Positions 17,522-26,281 of a stretch of DNA of 64,000 nt are shown piece after piece; the stretch's first letter is position 1; the number at the start of each line of letters is the position of its first letter. A program made the position numbers and the translations under genes. The notes below the pieces were generated by a model that was not told where the DNA came from, searched no databases, and saw nothing but the letters and a program-made list of their open reading frames with translations. The stretch comes from Thioclava sp. JE_KL1 (lineage in GTDB: Bacteria > Pseudomonadota > Alphaproteobacteria > Rhodobacterales > Rhodobacteraceae). Location: NCBI RefSeq assembly GCF_009296265.1, contig NZ_WBJS01000004.1, positions 389,267-453,266 of the forward strand. The letters are read 5' to 3'.

Positions 17522-17720
17522 CGCCCTTTCTCGCGTCGCTATGATAGCGGCGCAGGCAGGCCCCGCAACCGGCATCTTCATTCATCGCCGGTTTTCGCGC
17601 CGCCTCCCATTCGATCTCTCTTCGCGCCGCTCTTGCGTGGCGCGAAGTCCAGCCTCAAACTGTCCCGACGCCAGCCCGCGCGACACTGATACCGCGCGCC
17701 CCGAAGGACAGTCCGGCACG

Positions 17721-18080
17721 ATGAGCACTTCTCTCACTTCCATCAAGGGGATCGGCCCCGCCACCGCCGAGGGCTTTATCCGCGCCGGGATCACCTCGGC
17801 CGAGGAGCTGCGCGAGATCGGCGCGGACGCCGCCTATGCCGCCTGGATCGAGGTGGGGAACCCCGCCCATTTCATCGGCTACTACGCGCTGCACATGGCG
17901 CTGCAAGGGCGCCCGTGGAACGACTGCCGCGGCGCCGAGAAGGCCGAATTCCGCAAGAAATTCGATGCACTTAAGGCGCGGATCGCGGCGAGCGACAGCG
18001 CCGCGCCTTCCGCAAAAGAGAAGGGCCGCGCCCGGCTGGACGCGGCCCTCTCGGAAATTGGTCTGATCGCGAAACGCTAG
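17721..18080 (+). CDS. TfoX C-terminal domain protein
   Basis: 119 residues from the ATG at 17721. The N-terminal SLTSIKGIGPATAEGFIRAG is a helix-hairpin-helix-like segment characteristic of the TfoX/Sxy C-terminal domain, followed by AAYAAWIEVGNPAHFIGYYALHMALQGRPWND. The TfoX N-terminal domain is absent. Full-length TfoX regulates competence in gammaproteobacteria; stand-alone C-domains in alphaproteobacteria are uncharacterised. The end of the gene also carries, on the other strand, the terminator of ndk. Confidence 0.8.
   Translation: MSTSLTSIKGIGPATAEGFIRAGITSAEELREIGADAAYAAWIEVGNPAHFIGYYALHMALQGRPWNDCRGAEKAEFRKKFDALKARIAASDSAAPSAKEKGRARLDAALSEIGLIAKR
18012..18048 (-). terminator. ndk terminator embedded in the tfoX-C coding region
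   Basis: On the minus strand GGGCCGCG (18048-18041) pairs with CGCGGCCC (18030-18023) and is followed by TTCTCTTTT. It lies 34 bases past the ndk stop, inside the 3' end of the convergent gene. Confidence 0.65.
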
Positions 18081-18081
18081 A

Positions 18082-18504
18082 TCAGCCGACGATCTCGAGA
18101 CCCGAGAAGAAGAACGAGATTTCTTCCGCAGCGGTTTCCGGAGCGTCGGAGCCGTGCACCGAGTTCTCACCCACGGAGAGCGCGTATTCCTTGCGGATGG
18201 TGCCCTCGTCGGCTTCCGCCGGGTTGGTCGCGCCCATCACTTCGCGGTTCTTGGCGATCGCGCCTTCACCCTCGAGCACCTGAACGACGACCGGCTCGGA
18301 CGCCATGAACTCGCACAGTTCGCCGTAGAAGGGGCGCTCTTTGTGGACTTCGTAGAACTTGCCGGCCTGATCCATGGTCAGCTGGATGCGCTTCTGCGCG
18401 ACGATGCGCAGACCTGCTTCCTCGAACTTGGCGTTGATCTTGCCGGTGAGGTTGCGCTTGGTCGCGTCGGGTTTGATGATGCTCAGCGTGCGTTCGATGG
18501 CCAT
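18082..18504 (-). CDS. ndk: nucleoside diphosphate kinase
   Basis: 140 residues, the normal length. The enzyme transfers a phosphate from ATP to nucleoside diphosphates through a phospho-His. Landmarks are [11 protein letters not shown] at the N-terminus, the [11 protein letters not shown] loop, [14 protein letters not shown] and the active-site NSVHGSD. The gene is convergent with tfoX-C (one-base gap) and divergent from the ABC-F gene. Confidence 0.97.
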   Translation of the reverse strand: MAIERTLSIIKPDATKRNLTGKINAKFEEAGLRIVAQKRIQLTMDQAGKFYEVHKERPFYGELCEFMASEPVVVQVLEGEGAIAKNREVMGATNPAEADEGTIRKEYALSVGENSVHGSDAPETAAEEISFFFSGLEIVG

Positions 18505-18619
18505 GTGTGACCCTTTCCTTGTGGTTCGTGGCCGGTATCCGGTCCGAAATATCTGCCGCGCCTGCTACCATGCAGGGGAAGCCTTGAAAAGCCCTCATGG
18601 GCGGGGCTGCGGCGACTCT

Positions 18620-18646
18620 AGATTGGGTTTGTGACCGTTTGGTCAA
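18620..18646 (-). promoter_or_regulatory. possible ndk promoter with a TGACC/GGTCA palindrome
   Basis: TGACC-GTTT-GGTCA (18632-18645) is a perfect inverted repeat. On the minus strand it also supplies a -35-like TTGACC (18646-18641), with a weak -10 candidate around 18622. The ndk leader would be ~110 bases. Confidence 0.3.
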
Positions 18647-18687
18647 GGCCGATCGGCAGGTCGTTGCGCGGGTTTGCGCCCGCCGAT

Positions 18688-18720
18688 GCCTCCGGCGGGG
18701 ATATTTTTGCCAAGCCGAAG
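18688..18720 (+). repeat. short dispersed intergenic repeat (second family), copy 1
   Basis: GCCTCCGGCGGGGATATTT followed by TTGCCAAGCCGAAG. Related copies lie at 20664-20692 (minus), 33501-33573 (two, inverted) and, degenerate, near 36045. The same kind of sequence is common between genes of Rhodobacteraceae. Confidence 0.6.
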
Positions 18721-18778
18721 GGGCCGCGGCGCGCAGCAGCGATTGACTGTTGCCCGCCCCTGCGCCAAGTCAGGCCCC

Positions 18779-20632
18779 ATGTTGCGCATCTCCGATATCT
18801 CCTTTTCGATCGAAGGCCGTCCGCTCTTTGCGAACGCCTCCGCCACCATTCCCGAAGGCCACAAGGTCGGCCTCGTCGGCCCCAACGGCGCGGGCAAGAC
18901 GACACTGTTCCGGCTGATCCGGGGCGAGCTGACGCTGGATGGCGGCGAGATCGGCCTGCCCTCGCGCGCCCGGGTCGGCGGCGTGGCGCAGGAAGTGCCG
19001 TCCTCTTCGACCTCGCTGCTCGATACGGTGCTGGCCGCCGATGAGGAACGTGCGAGCCTTCTGGCCGAGGCCGAGACGGCGACCGACGCGCATCGCATCG
19101 CCGAGGTGCAGACGCGGCTGGTCGATATCGACGCGTGGTCCGGCGAGGCGCGAGCGAGCGCCATCCTGAAGGGCCTCGGCTTTGACATGGAGGCGCAAAA
19201 GCGCCCCTGCTCGGATTTCTCCGGCGGCTGGCGGATGCGCGTGGCGCTGGCGGGCGTGCTGTTCGCGCAGCCCGATCTGCTGCTTCTGGACGAACCGACG
19301 AACTATCTCGACCTCGAAGGCGCGCTCTGGCTGGAAAGCTATCTGATGCGCTACCCGCATACGGTGATCGTGATCTCCCACGACCGCGATCTGCTCAACC
19401 GCGCGGTGGGCTCGATCCTGCATCTCGAGGATCGGCAACTCACGCTTTATCAAGGCGGTTACGACACGTTTGCGCGCACCCGCCGGCTGCGCCGCGAAGC
19501 ACAGGCAGCCCAAGCCAAGAAGCAGGAGGCCCGCCGCGCCCATCTGCAAGGCTTCGTGGATCGCTTCCGCGCGCAGGCCACCAAGGCCAAGCAGGCGCAG
19601 GCGCGCGTCAAGATGCTCGAGAAGATGGAGCCGATCACCGCCCCGGAAGAAGCGGCGAAACAGGTTTTCACCTTCCCCGCGCCGGAACAGCTCTCGCCGC
19701 CGATCATCGCGATGGAAGGTGCCGCCGTGGGCTATGGCGGGCCCGCGATCCTCAAGCAGCTCAACCTGCGCATCGATCAGGACGACCGGATCGCGCTGCT
19801 GGGCCGGAACGGTGAGGGGAAATCCACCCTTTCCAAGCTCTTGGCGGACAAACTTCAGGTGATGGACGGCAAGATCACGCGCTCGTCCAAGCTGCGGATC
19901 GGCTATTTCGCGCAGCATCAGGTCGACGAGCTGGACCTGAAAGAGACGCCGCTCACCCATCTCAAGCGCGAGCGCCCCGACGAGCATCCCGCCAAGCTGC
20001 GCGCGCGGCTTGCGGGCTTCGGCCTCGGCGCGGATCAGGCGGAGACGGCGGTAGGCAAGCTCTCGGGCGGGCAGAAGGCGCGGCTGTCGCTGTTGCTGGC
20101 GACGCTCGATGCGCCGCATCTCTTGATCCTCGACGAGCCGACCAACCACCTCGACATCGAGAGCCGCGAGGCGCTGGTCACCGCGCTCACCGAATATTCC
20201 GGCGCGGTGATCCTTGTCAGCCACGACATGCATCTGCTGGGGCTGGTGGCCGACCGGCTCTGGCTGGTCAAGGGCGGCGCGGTGGCGCCCTATCAGGGCG
20301 ATCTGGAAAGCTACCGCGCGGAGTTGCTGGCACCGCCGCCCGAGGACAAGCCCGCGAAGTCGGCCGCACCGAAAGCCGCGAAACCGTCGCGCTGTGCAAT
20401 GACCACGATGAAGCGCGAGGTCCGCGACTGCGAGGCCCGGGTCGAGAAGCTGAGCGACATGCTCGAGAAGCTCGACGCGAAACTCGCCGATCCCACGCTC
20501 TACGAGCCTGAAAAAGCCCGAGATCTCGCGATCTGGCAGGCCAAGCACACCGAGGCAACCAAGGCGATGGAGAAGGCCGAGGCGCTCTGGATGGCGGCGC
20601 TGGAGAAACTCGAGACCGCCGAGCAGGACTGA
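18779..20632 (+). CDS. ABC-F family ATPase (YheS/Uup-like)
   Basis: 617 residues from the ATG at 18779, the start expected from MLRISDISFSIEGRPLF. Two ABC cassettes follow: Walker A GPNGAGKTT and GRNGEGKST, signatures FSGGW and LSGGQ, Walker B DLLLLDEPTNYLD and LLILDEPTNHLD. A charged linker rich in Lys/Gln (about 240-310) is the ABC-F interdomain arm, and the last ~80 residues form a coiled coil as in Uup/YheS. No membrane segments exist. ABC-F proteins act on ribosomes; the exact role here is unknown. An in-frame extension to 18674 falls in repeat sequence and is not used. Confidence 0.9.
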   Translation: MLRISDISFSIEGRPLFANASATIPEGHKVGLVGPNGAGKTTLFRLIRGELTLDGGEIGLPSRARVGGVAQEVPSSSTSLLDTVLAADEERASLLAEAETATDAHRIAEVQTRLVDIDAWSGEARASAILKGLGFDMEAQKRPCSDFSGGWRMRVALAGVLFAQPDLLLLDEPTNYLDLEGALWLESYLMRYPHTVIVISHDRDLLNRAVGSILHLEDRQLTLYQGGYDTFARTRRLRREAQAAQAKKQEARRAHLQGFVDRFRAQATKAKQAQARVKMLEKMEPITAPEEAAKQVFTFPAPEQLSPPIIAMEGAAVGYGGPAILKQLNLRIDQDDRIALLGRNGEGKSTLSKLLADKLQVMDGKITRSSKLRIGYFAQHQVDELDLKETPLTHLKRERPDEHPAKLRARLAGFGLGADQAETAVGKLSGGQKARLSLLLATLDAPHLLILDEPTNHLDIESREALVTALTEYSGAVILVSHDMHLLGLVADRLWLVKGGAVAPYQGDLESYRAELLAPPPEDKPAKSAAPKAAKPSRCAMTTMKREVRDCEARVEKLSDMLEKLDAKLADPTLYEPEKARDLAIWQAKHTEATKAMEKAEALWMAALEKLETAEQD

Positions 20633-20640
20633 GATCGATG

Positions 20641-20663
20641 AAGGGGCGGTGCGCCCCTTCTTC
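20641..20663 (+). terminator. terminator of the ABC-F gene
   Basis: AAGGGGCG pairs with CGCCCCTT across a three-base loop (20641-20659), followed by CTTCTC. It is eight bases past the stop codon. Confidence 0.55.
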
Positions 20664-20692
20664 TCGATCCAAATATCCCCGCCGGAGGCGCC
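20664..20692 (-). repeat. short dispersed intergenic repeat (second family), copy 2
   Basis: On the minus strand it reads GGCGCCTCCGGCGGGGATAT followed by TTGGATCG, matching copy 1 over the CCTCCGGCGGGGATATTT core. It lies between the ABC-F terminator and the end of the carboxypeptidase gene. Confidence 0.6.
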
Positions 20693-20716
20693 TGCCCTCT
20701 CAGCAAGCGCTGCGGC

Positions 20717-22183
20717 TCACAGCTTGTAGATGCCCTCGAATTTCCGCGAGAGATAAGCCAGCAGCGGCGTTTCGATCGGCTCGAAACCGCAGGCATGTTG
20801 GATGGTCTCGCGGGGTGTGCGCAGTCCACCGAACACCCGCAGGTTCTCGTCGAGCCATTGCTTCGCGGGGCTGGCATCGCCCTCGGCGAGTGCCGCGTCG
20901 ATGCCGGGCGTGACCGCGCGCATCGCCTCGTCCAGACAGCCCGCATAGACATTGCCCAGCGCATAGGTCGGGAAGTAACCGAACAGCCCCACCGACCAAT
21001 GCACATCCTGCAGGAAGCCTTGGCTGGGCTTGGTGACCTTCACACCGAAATCCTGCTCGAAACGGGCATTCCATGCCTCTTCGAGATCCGCGACCTCCAG
21101 CTTGCCCGAGATCAGATCGCGCTCCAGATCGAAGCGCAGCATGATGTGCAGATTGTAGTTCAGCTCGTCCGATTCCGTGCGAATGAAACCCATATCGACG
21201 CGGTTGACCAGCGCGTGGAAGGCCTCCGTATCCATGCCGAGATCGCCGAAAGCATCGGTCATGCGCTGATGCAGCCAGCCGGTGAACGGGGCCGAACGGC
21301 CCAGCTGGTTCTCGTAGATCCGGCTCTGGCTCTCATGCACGCCCATCGAGACGCCATGGCCCAGCGGCGTGAAACGATAGGCCGGGTTGATCGCCTGCTC
21401 GTAAGTGGCGTGGCCGACCTCGTGGATCGTCGAGTAGATATTGCCGAAGGGTTCGGCCTCGGAAATCCGCGTCGTGATGCGCGCATCGTCGCCGCCGCCC
21501 GAGGAGAACGGGTGCACCGACATATCGAGCCGCCCGCGCGTCCAGTCATAACCAAAGGCGGAGGCGCATTTGCGCGCGAGCCGCAGTTGCGCGTTCTCGG
21601 GGAAGACCTTGTCGAAGGGCTGCGGCGAGACCTCCGAGCCCAGCACCCGGTCGCGCAGCTCCACCAGCGGGCCGCGCATCCGGTCGAAGACGGTGGCGAT
21701 TTCCTTCGACGTCGCGCCCGGCTCATAGTCGTCGAGCAGCGCATCGTAGAGATTGCCCTCGGACAGGCATTCCGCCTCTTCGCGCTTGAGGCGCACGACC
21801 TCTTCCAGCGTCGGCAGGAAGGCGGAGGCATCCTCATTGGCGCGGGCCTCGGCCCAGATGCCTTGGGATAGCGAGGTCAGACGCGCCATCTCGGTCGCAA
21901 GGCGCGCCGGGATGCGGGTCGCGCGGTTGTAACTGCGCCCCACCAGATCGAGGACACGCGCGCTGACGGCATCGTCGGCCTCGGCGCGGGCCAGCCAGTC
22001 CTCGATGCGCGGATCGGTGCGGCGCGCATGCAGCACCGATTCCAGCGCGGCGGATTCCTCGGCGCGCTGATCGGCGGCGCCGCGCGGCATCATCACCTCC
22101 TGGTCCCAGCTTAGCAGCCCGGCGATATTGCCCAGCGCTTCGGTTTCGCGCTGATGCGCGAGCAGGTCCTGATAGGCGCTCAT
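20717..22183 (-). CDS. carboxypeptidase Taq family (M32) metallopeptidase
   Basis: 488 residues from the ATG at 22183, which overlaps the ctaA stop by four bases. The zinc site HEVGH is in YSTIHEVGHATYEQ with the third ligand Glu downstream in GVHESQSR, as in M32 enzymes. DWTRGRLDMSVHPFSSG and RTESDELNYNLHIMLRFDLE are further family signatures. It removes C-terminal residues from peptides in the cytoplasm. Cotranscription with ctaA is implied by the overlap but has no obvious biochemical reason. Confidence 0.92.
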   Translation of the reverse strand: MSAYQDLLAHQRETEALGNIAGLLSWDQEVMMPRGAADQRAEESAALESVLHARRTDPRIEDWLARAEADDAVSARVLDLVGRSYNRATRIPARLATEMARLTSLSQGIWAEARANEDASAFLPTLEEVVRLKREEAECLSEGNLYDALLDDYEPGATSKEIATVFDRMRGPLVELRDRVLGSEVSPQPFDKVFPENAQLRLARKCASAFGYDWTRGRLDMSVHPFSSGGGDDARITTRISEAEPFGNIYSTIHEVGHATYEQAINPAYRFTPLGHGVSMGVHESQSRIYENQLGRSAPFTGWLHQRMTDAFGDLGMDTEAFHALVNRVDMGFIRTESDELNYNLHIMLRFDLERDLISGKLEVADLEEAWNARFEQDFGVKVTKPSQGFLQDVHWSVGLFGYFPTYALGNVYAGCLDEAMRAVTPGIDAALAEGDASPAKQWLDENLRVFGGLRTPRETIQHACGFEPIETPLLAYLSRKFEGIYKL

Positions 22184-23334
22184 ACGCGGCCCTCCCGGAT
22201 GGAACGAACAAGGGGGAAGCGCGCCATGTGACGCGCGCGGATCACGAGGACCCAAGTGATGATAGCACCGAATTGGTGGATGAGGCCCAGCCACCAGTAG
22301 TTCACCAGTTCAAGCGCGGTGGTGATGCCCAGCACCATCTGGAAGAAGATCATCGCCGCCATCAGCGCGAAGGCCTCCTTGGTGCGCGGATGGGCCGAGC
22401 TGCGCGCGCGCCATGCGGCGTAAAGGCCGGAGGCGAAGACGAGATAGCCGACCATGCGGTGCAGGAATTGCACCAGCGCCGGGTTCTCGAAGAAGTTGCG
22501 CCAGATCGGCGTGTAATCGAAGCTCTCGGAGGGCAGGAACTGCCCGTTCATCGAGGGCCATGTTGGGAAAGCGAGCCCTGCGTCGATCCCCGCGGTCAGC
22601 GCACCGAGGATGATCTGCACGAACACGAGCCCGATCAGCACCGAGCCGATCCGGGTCAGGCGCGGCTCGGCCAGGCGGCGGGCCTGCAGAAGCGCCGATT
22701 CCGGGCGCGAAAGCTGTAGGGCGAACCAGGCGATCAGGCCGAGGATGATGAAGGCGAGGCCTAGGTGCGTGGCCAGCCTGTAGGACGCGACTGACGTCAT
22801 CCGCCCCACGAGGCCCGAAGACACCATCCACCAGCCGATCGCGCCTTGCAGACCGCCCAATATCCCGAGGCTGAACAGTCGACCCGTCCACCCGGTCGGG
22901 ATCTTCTTCGTCAGCCAGAAGCCGATGAAGCCGATGAACCAGACCATGCCGATCAGGCGGCCCAGCTGGCGATGCCCCCATTCCCACCAGAAGATGCCCT
23001 TGAACTGGGACACGGTCATGTCGGGGTTCATGTATTTGAACTGCGGGCTGGCTTTGTAATGGGTGAATTCCGCCTGCCAATCCGCATCGCTCATCGGCGG
23101 GATCGCCCCCGAGATCGGATCCCAGCGCGTGATCGACAGCCCGCTATCGGTGAGGCGCGTGGCCCCGCCCACGGCGATCATCGCCACGACCAGCGTGAAC
23201 AGCACGAACAGCCACATCCGGATCGCCCGGCGCGCACCACGCGGCTTTGCGTCGATCATGCCGCCCTTGGGTTCGGCCCGCGTGGTGGTGCCCTCCGATC
23301 CAACTTCCTCGAAGATGCTGCGTTTCTCGCTCAT
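22180..23334 (-). CDS. ctaA: heme A synthase
   Basis: 384 residues, eight membrane helices, COX15/CtaA of the alphaproteobacterial-mitochondrial type. It oxidises heme O to heme A for aa3-type cytochrome oxidase. Landmarks are GGATRLTDSGLSITRWDPISGAIPP (residues about 56-80) and the heme-ligand His residues in WWEWGHRQLGR, ATHLGLAF, QFLHRMVGY and LIHQFGA. The N-terminal ~38 residues are cytoplasmic. Confidence 0.95.
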   Translation of the reverse strand: MSEKRSIFEEVGSEGTTTRAEPKGGMIDAKPRGARRAIRMWLFVLFTLVVAMIAVGGATRLTDSGLSITRWDPISGAIPPMSDADWQAEFTHYKASPQFKYMNPDMTVSQFKGIFWWEWGHRQLGRLIGMVWFIGFIGFWLTKKIPTGWTGRLFSLGILGGLQGAIGWWMVSSGLVGRMTSVASYRLATHLGLAFIILGLIAWFALQLSRPESALLQARRLAEPRLTRIGSVLIGLVFVQIILGALTAGIDAGLAFPTWPSMNGQFLPSESFDYTPIWRNFFENPALVQFLHRMVGYLVFASGLYAAWRARSSAHPRTKEAFALMAAMIFFQMVLGITTALELVNYWWLGLIHQFGAIITWVLVIRARHMARFPLVRSIREGRV

Positions 23335-23478
23335 GCGTGCGGACCCCCGGCTTGTCTGTCGCCTGTTCTCGGCAAAAATTTGCGCGAGGGCAAACTAGGC
23401 CGCCCCCTCACCGGGGGCAAGGGGGCGGGAAGGCGCAGGGCGCGCGGTCACAGGCCACTTAGACGTGATCGGACAACC

Positions 23479-24159
23479 TCAGTCGAAATCCTCGCGGATG
23501 ATGCGGTCTTCCGTCACGCCGAGGTCTTTCAGCGTGGCCTCGATCTCGTCGACCATCTTGTCGGGACCGCAGATGTAGAACTTGCCGCTCTCCTTCTCGA
23601 CGAAGGGCGCGAGGAAGCCGCGATCGACATGCATCGAAACGACGCCCTTGCCGGGATCGCTCTGGTCTGTGACGGTCCAGACTGTGTCCAGCCCCTTCAT
23701 CGCCTCGAACTCGTCGCGCAGGATGATGTCGGCTTCCGTCTTGTTCGAGAAGATCAGGCGGCAGCCTTCGAGCGTCCCTTCGCGGGCCAGACGCGCGCGC
23801 AGGATCGAGATAAAGGGCGTCACCCCTGCCCCGCCTGCGATGAAAGTGCCAGGGCCTTCATCCTTGATCGCGCCCCACGGGTCGGAGACCTCGACAGTCT
23901 CGCCGGGCGTGAGCGTCGCGATCTGCTCGGTGACGCCATCATGGTCGGGATAGCTCTTGATGACGAATTCAAGCGTGTCGCCATCTACCGGGTTGGTGAA
24001 GGTGAAGGGGCGCTGCTCGTCGGTCCAGCCTTCGCGAGTTAGGTTCAGATCGACCGCCTGACCGGGCGCGAAGTCGAACCCTTCGGGGCGCGGGAAGACG
24101 AGGTGATGCGTGTCATGGGTGACGGGAGAAATGCTCTGCAATTCGAGACGGGTGCTCAT
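23479..24159 (-). CDS. FAD-binding ferredoxin/flavodoxin reductase-like protein
   Basis: 226 residues. RPFTFTNP binds FAD, GGAGVTPFISILR is the start of the NAD(P) domain, and YICGPDKMVDEIEATL is the usual C-terminal nucleotide site. There is no [2Fe-2S] or globin domain, so it is a stand-alone flavin reductase whose partner is unknown. The ATG at 24159 has AAAGGAGCC before it; the frame is open further upstream without a good start. Confidence 0.85.
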   Translation of the reverse strand: MSTRLELQSISPVTHDTHHLVFPRPEGFDFAPGQAVDLNLTREGWTDEQRPFTFTNPVDGDTLEFVIKSYPDHDGVTEQIATLTPGETVEVSDPWGAIKDEGPGTFIAGGAGVTPFISILRARLAREGTLEGCRLIFSNKTEADIILRDEFEAMKGLDTVWTVTDQSDPGKGVVSMHVDRGFLAPFVEKESGKFYICGPDKMVDEIEATLKDLGVTEDRIIREDFD

Positions 24160-24229
24160 GGAGGGCTCCTTTCGTTGAAGAGCGAACGCGAGGCTTTGCG
24201 CAGACGTTCCCACCCGACCGGGCGGATCG

Positions 24230-24269
24230 CAAAGAAAAGGGCCGCGCGAGGGAATGTCGCGCGGCCCTT
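24230..24269 (-). terminator. terminator of the Ala-rich protein gene
   Basis: On the minus strand AAGGGCCGCGCGA pairs perfectly with TCGCGCGGCCCTT across seven bases and is followed by TTCTTT. It ends the gene at 24296-25279. Confidence 0.85.
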
Positions 24270-24295
24270 GGCGTTCTGGCAGTTGGCGGCTTGGC

Positions 24296-25279
24296 TCAGA
24301 AGCCCAGCGCCGCACGGATCTGATCGACCACACCTTCGACAAGTTGCGGATTGTCGCGTGCGCTCTGCACCGCAGTGCGCAATTGCGCCTTCGTCGCTTC
24401 GGGCAGCTCGGACGTGTCGACGATATCCATCACCCGGTCCGCGTCGAACCCTTCCACGGTCAGCGCCTTCGCCGCGCTCATCACGCCCTGCGCCGGCACC
24501 GGCTTCTGGGTGTCGCCACCGCTCGCAGTGCCTGCGGGGGCCGCCGACTGTGCGGCATTGGTCGCAGCGGCTGCGGCGTCGGCTGCGGCATTGGCGGCTT
24601 GGCTGGCGGCATCGGCTGCCGCTTTCGCCGCCGTGCTCGCGCCTTCGACCGCGCTATCGGTCGCCTCCTCTTGCGCGCCGCTGGCCGCCGAGGCAGCCGC
24701 ATTCGCAGCTTTCGCGGCCGCTTCCGCCGCCGTCGTTGCAGCCTTCGCGGCATCGGTGGCAGCCGCGCTGGCCGTATCGCTTGAGGAATCCATCGTGGCT
24801 GTCGCGGCCTTGCTTGCAGCGGAGGCGGCGTCCTTGGCCGCATCGCTCGCGTCGCTCGCCGCCTGCTGCGCGGTTTCGGTCGCTTTCGAGACGGTGTCGG
24901 CAGCGCGTTGGGCGGCGTCGGAGGCGGCGCTTTGCGCCTGCTCGGCCCCGCTCTGCGCAGCCTCTTTCGCCGCATCGGCGGCATCCGCCGCCGCGTTCGA
25001 GCCCGCATCCATCGCGCCCGAGGCCTTTTCCTTCACGCTATCGGCCGCGTCGGACGCCGCCTGGCTCGCCTTGTCGGCGGCGGCTTTCACCGACTCGCCC
25101 GCAGACTTCACCGCATCGCTGGCCTTGTCCGCCATGCTCTTGTCGCCGGTCTCAGTGCCAGCCGCTGCGTTTGTCGTCGTATCGGTTGCGTCGGGCGAGT
25201 CTGTGATATCGGTATTGAGGATGATCAATCCGGCGGCCACCGCCAACACCACGATCGCCGCTGCCACAATCTTGTTCAT
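24296..25279 (-). CDS. membrane-anchored Ala-rich helical-repeat (LEA/apolipoprotein-like) protein
   Basis: 327 residues. A single hydrophobic helix (about 5-22) anchors or exports the protein. A Thr/Asp segment leads into ~200 residues made almost only of Ala, Ser, Asp, Lys, Glu and Thr in 11-residue-like amphipathic repeats ([20 protein letters not shown] type). A distinct C-terminal domain (about 260-327) reads [26 protein letters not shown] and then ends in [11 protein letters not shown]. The middle resembles LEA, antifreeze or apolipoprotein-like helices that coat membranes or resist desiccation, but low complexity makes homology unreliable. No function is assigned. Confidence 0.75.
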   Translation of the reverse strand: MNKIVAAAIVVLAVAAGLIILNTDITDSPDATDTTTNAAAGTETGDKSMADKASDAVKSAGESVKAAADKASQAASDAADSVKEKASGAMDAGSNAAADAADAAKEAAQSGAEQAQSAASDAAQRAADTVSKATETAQQAASDASDAAKDAASAASKAATATMDSSSDTASAAATDAAKAATTAAEAAAKAANAAASAASGAQEEATDSAVEGASTAAKAAADAASQAANAAADAAAAATNAAQSAAPAGTASGGDTQKPVPAQGVMSAAKALTVEGFDADRVMDIVDTSELPEATKAQLRTAVQSARDNPQLVEGVVDQIRAALGF

Positions 25280-25442
25280 CACGCTTTTTCCCTTGATTGT
25301 CTCTCTCTGCGGGCGCTATTCACCCCGGCTCGACCACTGGGCACAGCCACGCACACGGACCGCAATCGCGCCGCAAACGCCTTTGCCCTGCCCGGCAGGA
25401 CACAACGCGTTTCCTCCCTGCCCGGTTCCCGTGCCTTTGCGG

Positions 25443-25471
25443 TTGAATACGGCGGCACTCGGGACTATCTT
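25443..25471 (+). promoter_or_regulatory. sigma-70-type promoter of infC
   Basis: TTGAAT (25443-25448), 17 bases, TATCTT (25466-25471). The transcript would begin near 25478 and leave a ~36-base leader with AGAAGG before the infC start. Confidence 0.55.
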
Positions 25472-25513
25472 TTCCGCCCGAAATTACTCAATGGCTACAG
25501 AAGGATTCCCACC

Positions 25514-26056
25514 ATAGCCCGCAGACCCCATAACGCCCCGCCGACCCGTGACACCGGCCCCCGAGTGAACGGCCGTATCCGCGCGAACGAGATTCGACTC
25601 ATTGGCGCGGAAGGCGAGAATGTCGGCGTGGTTACCCCGCGCGAAGCGATGACCATGGCCGAAGAGGCCGGGCTCGATCTCGTCGAGATCTCGCCCAACG
25701 CCAATCCGCCCGTCTGCAAGATCATGGATTTCGGCAAGTTCAAATACGAACAGCAAAAGCGCGAAGCCGAAGCCCGCAAGAAGCAGAAGACGATCGAAAT
25801 CAAGGAAGTCAAATTCCGCCCGGGCACCGATGTGCACGACTATGACGTCAAGATGCGCAACGTGGTGAAGTTCCTCGAGAACGGCGACAAGGTGAAGGTC
25901 ACCCTGCGCTTCCGCGGTCGCGAAATGGCGCACCAGGATCTGGGTCTCGAGCTTCTCAACCGCGTCCGCACCGATGTGGGCGAGTTGGGCAAGGTCGAGA
26001 ACATGCCCAAGCTCGAAGGCCGCCAGATGGTGATGATGATCGCGCCGGCGAAATAA
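25514..26056 (+). CDS. infC: translation initiation factor IF-3, probable ATA start
   Basis: 180 residues beginning [20 protein letters not shown] after the initiator, then [36 protein letters not shown], the basic linker KRKK-type helix and a complete C-domain ending [12 protein letters not shown]-3 binds the 30S subunit and proofreads start codons. No ATG or GTG exists at the conserved N-terminus: the frame offers ATT (25505) and ATA (25514). AGAAGG at 25498-25504 is nine bases from the ATA but abuts the ATT, so ATA is chosen. Rare start codons in infC are the known basis of IF-3 autoregulation. Confidence 0.9.
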   Translation: MARRPHNAPPTRDTGPRVNGRIRANEIRLIGAEGENVGVVTPREAMTMAEEAGLDLVEISPNANPPVCKIMDFGKFKYEQQKREAEARKKQKTIEIKEVKFRPGTDVHDYDVKMRNVVKFLENGDKVKVTLRFRGREMAHQDLGLELLNRVRTDVGELGKVENMPKLEGRQMVMMIAPAK

Positions 26057-26082
26057 CCGCCCGAGCATCGCGAGATGGTTTG

Positions 26083-26110
26083 AACCCTCCCCTCATCGGG
26101 AGGGTTTTTT
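26083..26110 (+). terminator. infC terminator
   Basis: CCCTCCC (26085-26091) pairs with GGGAGGG (26098-26104), followed by six T. Confidence 0.9.
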
Positions 26111-26147
26111 CATGGCCCGTCGCGGGTGGCTCGTGCATTTCGAGGGG

Positions 26148-26275
26148 AGGAAAAATTAAAGCGCCGCGGGAGGGAGACCCGCGGCGCATTTTGGGGAAAA
26201 GACGAGGGAGAACGTCTGTTCCTCTGGTCGGGTTCTGTGCGGTTTGGGCCGCGTCAGGGAGATCAAGAACCCGAT
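26148..26275 (-). ncRNA. candidate FNR-controlled small RNA with three anti-Shine-Dalgarno loops
   Basis: No credible ORF lies here, yet the minus strand is highly structured. From the predicted start at 26275: a 9-bp stem (26274-26266 with 26236-26228) holding an inner GCGG/CCGC hairpin; a 5-bp hairpin (26217-26213 with 26204-26200); and a perfect 10-bp terminator stem (26187-26178 with 26170-26161) followed by TTTAATTTTT. The exact 7-mer UCUCCCU occurs three times (26262-26256, 26211-26205, 26177-26171), each in a predicted unpaired loop. It is complementary to AGGGAGA, a Shine-Dalgarno-like word. Several alphaproteobacterial sRNA families (for example CcsR and alpha-r14) also display CCUCC-type loops; whether this belongs to one cannot be judged by eye. 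Exact ends are inferred. Confidence 0.62.
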
Positions 26276-26281
26276 GCACTT

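Noticed and set aside
17332..17544. A 70-codon frame overlapping the Gln-rich small ORF
   Set aside because: Non-ATG start, Arg/His/Pro-rich composition and no ribosome site; the other frame is more protein-like.
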